Source: Orthonyx spaldingii
Lineage: Eukaryota > Chordata > Aves > Passeriformes > Orthonychidae
Assembly (NCBI GenBank): GCA_013397795.1
Contig: VZTJ01000295.1
Span: forward strand, 1,813,521-1,877,520
Reading direction: 5' to 3'
DNA length: 64,000 nucleotides
Below, piece by piece: positions 60,731 to 64,000 of this stretch. The position numbers were made by a program, and so were the translations under genes. Position 1 is the first letter of the stretch, and each line of letters starts with the position of its first letter. The notes under the pieces are model-generated. The model had not been told where the DNA came from and did not search any database. It worked only from the letters and a program-made list of their open reading frames with translations.

Positions 60731-63700
60731 TAACCTTGTACCGTTTCTCTCATACAGAAAACCACACTGGTCCTCTAAAAATCATGTTTACCTTAGGCAG
60801 CAGTGAGCCTTTGTCAAACACAAAGCTGATTTCTGGCCTGGGAAACAACAGAATAATTGCTAAAAGGGACAAGTTAACATGGAGCAGACACAAGATGGGA
60901 TGATACATTTCTTTTTCCAGAGTTCCACTGATATTTAGAGACAGGAGAGAGATGTTCAACTCAGCTCCAGAAGTCATAGGGAAGTGTGAACACACCAGCA
61001 GCCCTGTGTGCCTACACTCTGCCTGATTCTGCCCAGTGTTCCTCATTCAATAATTAGCCCATCTCTTCTCTGTTCCTCAGTCCATCTTCTTTCCCCATTA
61101 TTCCTGGTATGAGTCCCAGCTGTCAGCCCCTACCTGCTCAGGTGGTCCCAGTTTTTCATTATGTTTCTAACCTTCCTGATTCCCAGTCTTGGTCTTATAA
61201 TTTCCTTCAAAGGATTCTCCCATAAGCCATGAATCTTTGTTTTCCTCTGTAGTCACTTCATCCAGGATGTTCCCTGAACAGTATAGGCAGAACTTTGGGA
61301 GTCTGCTTGCCTTTGTACCTAGCTACAGCACCGAAAGCTTGACTTTGGATATTGTCTGCAGCCGTGGTCTAATTACCATCCAAGTAGAAGACTCTGGTGA
61401 TCTTTATCATGGGCATGATTTCAAGCATGATCAGCTGAGACAGATTATTTCAAGACTTAAACAAGCAAAGTCCAGGTTGTTCAAGTTCTTACAAATTGGC
61501 ATAATTTGGTAAGCTTTTTCTAGACTCTAAAATGTATGTTCCTCACACATCCCTAGTGTAAAATATGACACTTGGATCTGTTCATGAAAGCACTTTTAGG
61601 TATTTATAATGCAAAGGTAATGTATTGCTGGTGAACTATTTCTTGGAAACATCTGAAATGTTTCTGCTGCAACATAGAGTAGTCAGACTGAAACAGAGGA
61701 TGTGGATAGTTTCATTCCAGAAGTAATATTTTAACAAAATTGTACACCACTAGTAGCAGTCTTATAGTGTCAGAATAACTCAGCTGTAGGTGATGTTGTT
61801 AGTTCTGCCTACAGTGCTGACAAATCTTGCTATAGTTCTGTTCCCCTTAAATACCAGCTAGATCACATGATGTAGTGCCAGCAAAAATTAAAATACTGCC
61901 TCAGAAATATGACTTTCCAATTGCAATTTCTTGGTTACAGAGATGACAAAACTTTTAATCTTCGACAATTTTTAGTACATTGAAGCTGAATTGCAAAATC
62001 AAGTAAGCTTCTAATAAAGGATTTGAAGTTTACAGTATTTCTTCTAACCATGTATAGCACTTCTATACTTAAATCCAGGTGTAGCACATATCATTCAGGT
62101 CTGTAGCACATATATAATAGTCATTATTCATTTGTTAGTCTTTATAATCCCTTTATGAATGTTCCTTATTATGCAATATGTGGACAAACTGAAGGCTAAA
62201 TCATGAGAAAGTTTACATTGCTTCTCCGTCATGGGTTGTGTTTGAAGAATTGGAAGTGACATGCAATTTTTAAGATCTTTTCAGAAGAATTTTGCGGTTA
62301 TTCTCTCCACCTCTTTCTGCGTCTCTTTACTTTCATCTTCTCCTTTTCTGTGTCCATTTTCACTTCCTTTTCATTTCTGTCTCCATATCTCCTTCCCACT
62401 CAATTCTAAGTTATGCTAGACAGAGGGATAGTGAAGGAGTCTGGAAAGATTCATGTCAATAGACAACAGAGGATTTGTTTACTTTTGAAATACTTGGACC
62501 ATTCTTAACAAGTTGATCTTGCAAAATCTTAGACATTCTCTCCCTGATAGGAGTTTGTTATTAAATTGATTTTCAATATGAACTGGAGCACATTTGGTGT
62601 TTTACTCGAGTTAAAAACAGGACTCGGTTGTGTTCCCTGATAATGACAGTCGCCCTGGAGACAGGCAGCCAGGTGGAATTGAACGGGTGCCATCCCTGCC
62701 CCCTTCACACTCGCTGCAGCCTCTCTGTTCCCTTCATAGACCTGTGTCCATCTGCATCTTTTTCCCTAATCTCTCTGAAATCAGATCAGGTAAAGCAAAA
62801 TAAGCCGGAAATGGCAGGCTGAGTGCCACCTGCTAGTTTCTCAGCAGAAAGCTCTCACATGATGAAAAACACAAGAGCACTCTCAGAGTGAGTCCCTTTA
62901 GAAGAAAAAGTCAAATTATATTCTCCTATCTATACATTCAGAGAAACCTGAGAGGATCATATTCAGGATTTGCATCAGGATGGCCAAGGTCAGAATCAGG
63001 GTTTTGCTGCACTCTTTGCAGTAATTATTGTCCTAGATTTGCTTTCAGTTTCTTGTGGGAAGATCACTTCCTGTCCAAAAGCAGTTCTTTCTGTAATGAC
63101 CCACTCAGCTGCAGAAGGAGATCTGAGTGTTGACATTCACAGATTTTAGTCATGTGACACAGAGGAATTGTGAGCCCAGTTGAGGCAGTGGGCTTGTGCT
63201 TTAAAATTAGTAATAAACAAGTAATAGGACACGAGTCACTTACCACTGAGATTGGGACTGTAGAAAAAAAAAATCCACTGATAACATTTAAATATAACTC
63301 CAAACCACAAAATGGGGAGGTGACACCTTTTTCCTCTTCCACAGAGTCCAACATCTAGTTTTCAGATTCTGGCCTCTGAAACTTCTGGGTGTGGTTCTTG
63401 GATTTGTTTTTAAAAGCAGGAAAAGTGAAAGTTCATAAATACAATTTAATTTATACTCAAATATGCATTTCTTATTTGTGTCTAGATTTTGAACCAAAAA
63501 GCCCCAATTAAAATGTATTGCCACCATATGCAGTCTGGGTCAATTGATTCTTCTCAGATCATGGAGAGTAAAAATAAGTGGTTATTATTGGATTCTCTGC
63601 AGTACAATGTGTCCAACACTGCACTGAGATGATGTCAGAAAATCTGCATTTTTTCCCAATTATGAAACGAATTATGGGGAGCTAGCTTACTACAGACAGA

Positions 63701-64000
63701 ATTGTTAAAACAGCTCTTTTGTCTAAAACACTGTTGTCCAGTCAGAAAACACAGGTGCTTTGGTTTTAATTTTTTTTTTAATGCTGTGTTTCAAGATTAC
63801 ATTGACCGTCTCTTCCTCACTCTCTGCAGAATTTAAACAGTAAAAGTCCCATATGTGGAGAAATACCTGAAGAATTCGATCTTCTATTATTTTCTAAAAA
63901 CAGATCAAAGGAAAAGCTACAATGCTCAAGCAACTGATAATATCTGTGATGGCCGGGGTAGATATCTCTCCGTTTGAACAAGTCATCAGTGTTATATAAA

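Larger units (their letters stand above)
52426..64000. other. Gene-free sequence to the right edge
   Basis: No coding exon is recognised. The longest frames (57-61 kb, 76-104 codons) lack domains. Two CR1 fragments and a short imperfect direct repeat (54053-54075 and 54094-54116, 'taatgagtggataca') are present. The rest is AT-rich unique sequence. Confidence 0.6.

Noticed and set aside
61237..61512. 91-codon frame in the right-hand spacer
   Set aside because: It looks protein-like in composition, but I recognise no family and see no flanking exons.
40121..64000. Search for CDK6 exons or a second SAMD9 copy
   Set aside because: No kinase motif block, SAM domain or AlbA_2-like stretch is visible in any frame.

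Overview
This looks like one locus from a bird genome, probably a neoavian and possibly a passerine. The base composition is AT-rich, genes are split by GT-AG introns, several fragments are CR1 LINE 3' ends with the typical ATTCTGTG-type tail, and two long LTRs resemble avian ERVL elements. No bacterial, plasmid or organelle feature is visible.

Left part (about 2.2-16.8 kb, + strand): HEPACAM2, an immunoglobulin-superfamily membrane protein. Eight consecutive coding exons can be placed to the base. They cover everything from the end of the signal peptide to the stop codon, all with canonical splice sites and compatible phases. The start is less clear. A conserved alternative start exon (MWLK...) lies at 2169, but its splice donor looks defective here. 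The other known start exon must lie left of the window.

Middle (about 16.8-32.7 kb): a gene-free spacer with CR1 scraps, a near-exact 179-bp duplication around an ambiguous base (probably an assembly artefact), an old LTR fragment and a 1.1-kb solo LTR. About 60 bp after that LTR is a consensus interferon-stimulated response element (ISRE), apparently the promoter region of the next gene.

SAMD9L (32.75-37.5 kb, + strand): an intact single-exon open frame of 1588 residues encoding an interferon-induced antiviral and translation-control protein. Its 3' region runs to about 39.1 kb. It is followed by a purine tract with G-quadruplex potential, an 11-copy 15-bp minisatellite, a strong CTCF-like motif and a GC-rich island.

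Right part (about 40-64 kb): no coding gene recognised. It holds a second LTR of the same family, a second ISRE with the same 14 bases as the SAMD9L one, simple repeats and CR1 fragments. In mammals the order is HEPACAM2-SAMD9L-(SAMD9)-CDK6, so this is probably the spacer towards CDK6 (inference only). I found no second SAMD9 copy and no plainly new multi-gene system. The most interesting content is regulatory: ISREs, repeat-borne CTCF-like motifs and a possible boundary just after SAMD9L.
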